A stretch of 6,050 nt of DNA from Paracoccaceae bacterium (GTDB taxonomy: Bacteria; Pseudomonadota; Alphaproteobacteria; Rhodobacterales; Rhodobacteraceae), in assembly GCA_003551745.1 (NCBI GenBank), contig PUNI01000237.1, forward strand, positions 1 to 6,050, written 5' to 3'. Below are positions 6,050 to 6,050 of the stretch, one piece after another. A model generated the notes under the pieces. It did not search any database. It worked only from the letters and a program-made list of their open reading frames with translations, and was not told where the DNA came from. Both the position numbers and the translations under genes were made by a program. Position 1 is the stretch's first letter. Every line of letters begins with the position of its first letter.

Positions 6050-6050
6050 G

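Noticed and set aside
1..6050. tRNA, rRNA or an insertion sequence, especially near the ugd-yhcG junction
   Set aside because: No cloverleaf-like sequence, rRNA signature, transposase motif or flanking terminal inverted repeats were found by eye; the junction shows no mobile-element ends.

Overview
The window is very GC-rich. Gene content points to an alphaproteobacterium, most likely of the Rhodobacteraceae: there is a secreted protein with a VPLPA-CTERM-type sorting tail, a signal found mainly in Rhodobacterales, beside nucleotide-sugar and surface-glycan genes. The taxonomic call is inference from gene content and base composition. The whole block looks like part of an exopolysaccharide or surface-glycan locus.

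Layout. Four genes lie on the minus strand and one on the plus strand. In minus-strand transcription order they are: a DegT/DnrJ/EryC1-type PLP sugar aminotransferase (4714-3395); a NeuD/PglD-like left-handed beta-helix acyltransferase joined to it by a 4-base ATGA overlap (3398-2742); a 385-base gene-free stretch with two short tandem repeats, a strong hairpin and a likely promoter; a VPLPA-CTERM-anchored secreted protein (2356-1622); and a UDP-glucose 6-dehydrogenase-like gene (from 1455) that runs off the left edge. Diverging from the aminotransferase is a plus-strand GT-A-like glycosyltransferase with a DxD motif (4908-5900). The last 150 bases hold only GC-rich inverted repeats, including a 9-bp stem at the very edge.

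How they fit together. Ugd would supply UDP-glucuronate. The aminotransferase and acyltransferase would make an N-acylated amino sugar from a keto-sugar nucleotide. The glycosyltransferase would add a sugar to the glycan, and the VPLPA-CTERM protein would be processed by an exosortase encoded elsewhere. This pathway is inferred; no dehydratase, flippase, polymerase or exosortase gene is in the window.

The most striking observation is at the left edge. The ugd reading frame does not end where Ugd proteins end. After about residue 372 it passes, without stop or frameshift, into the C-terminal PDDEXK nuclease domain of a YhcG/DUF1016-family protein, with the D...E-x-K catalytic residues intact. 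It looks like an in-frame sugar dehydrogenase-nuclease chimera formed by recombination. Real gene fusion, decaying remnant and assembly join all remain possible.
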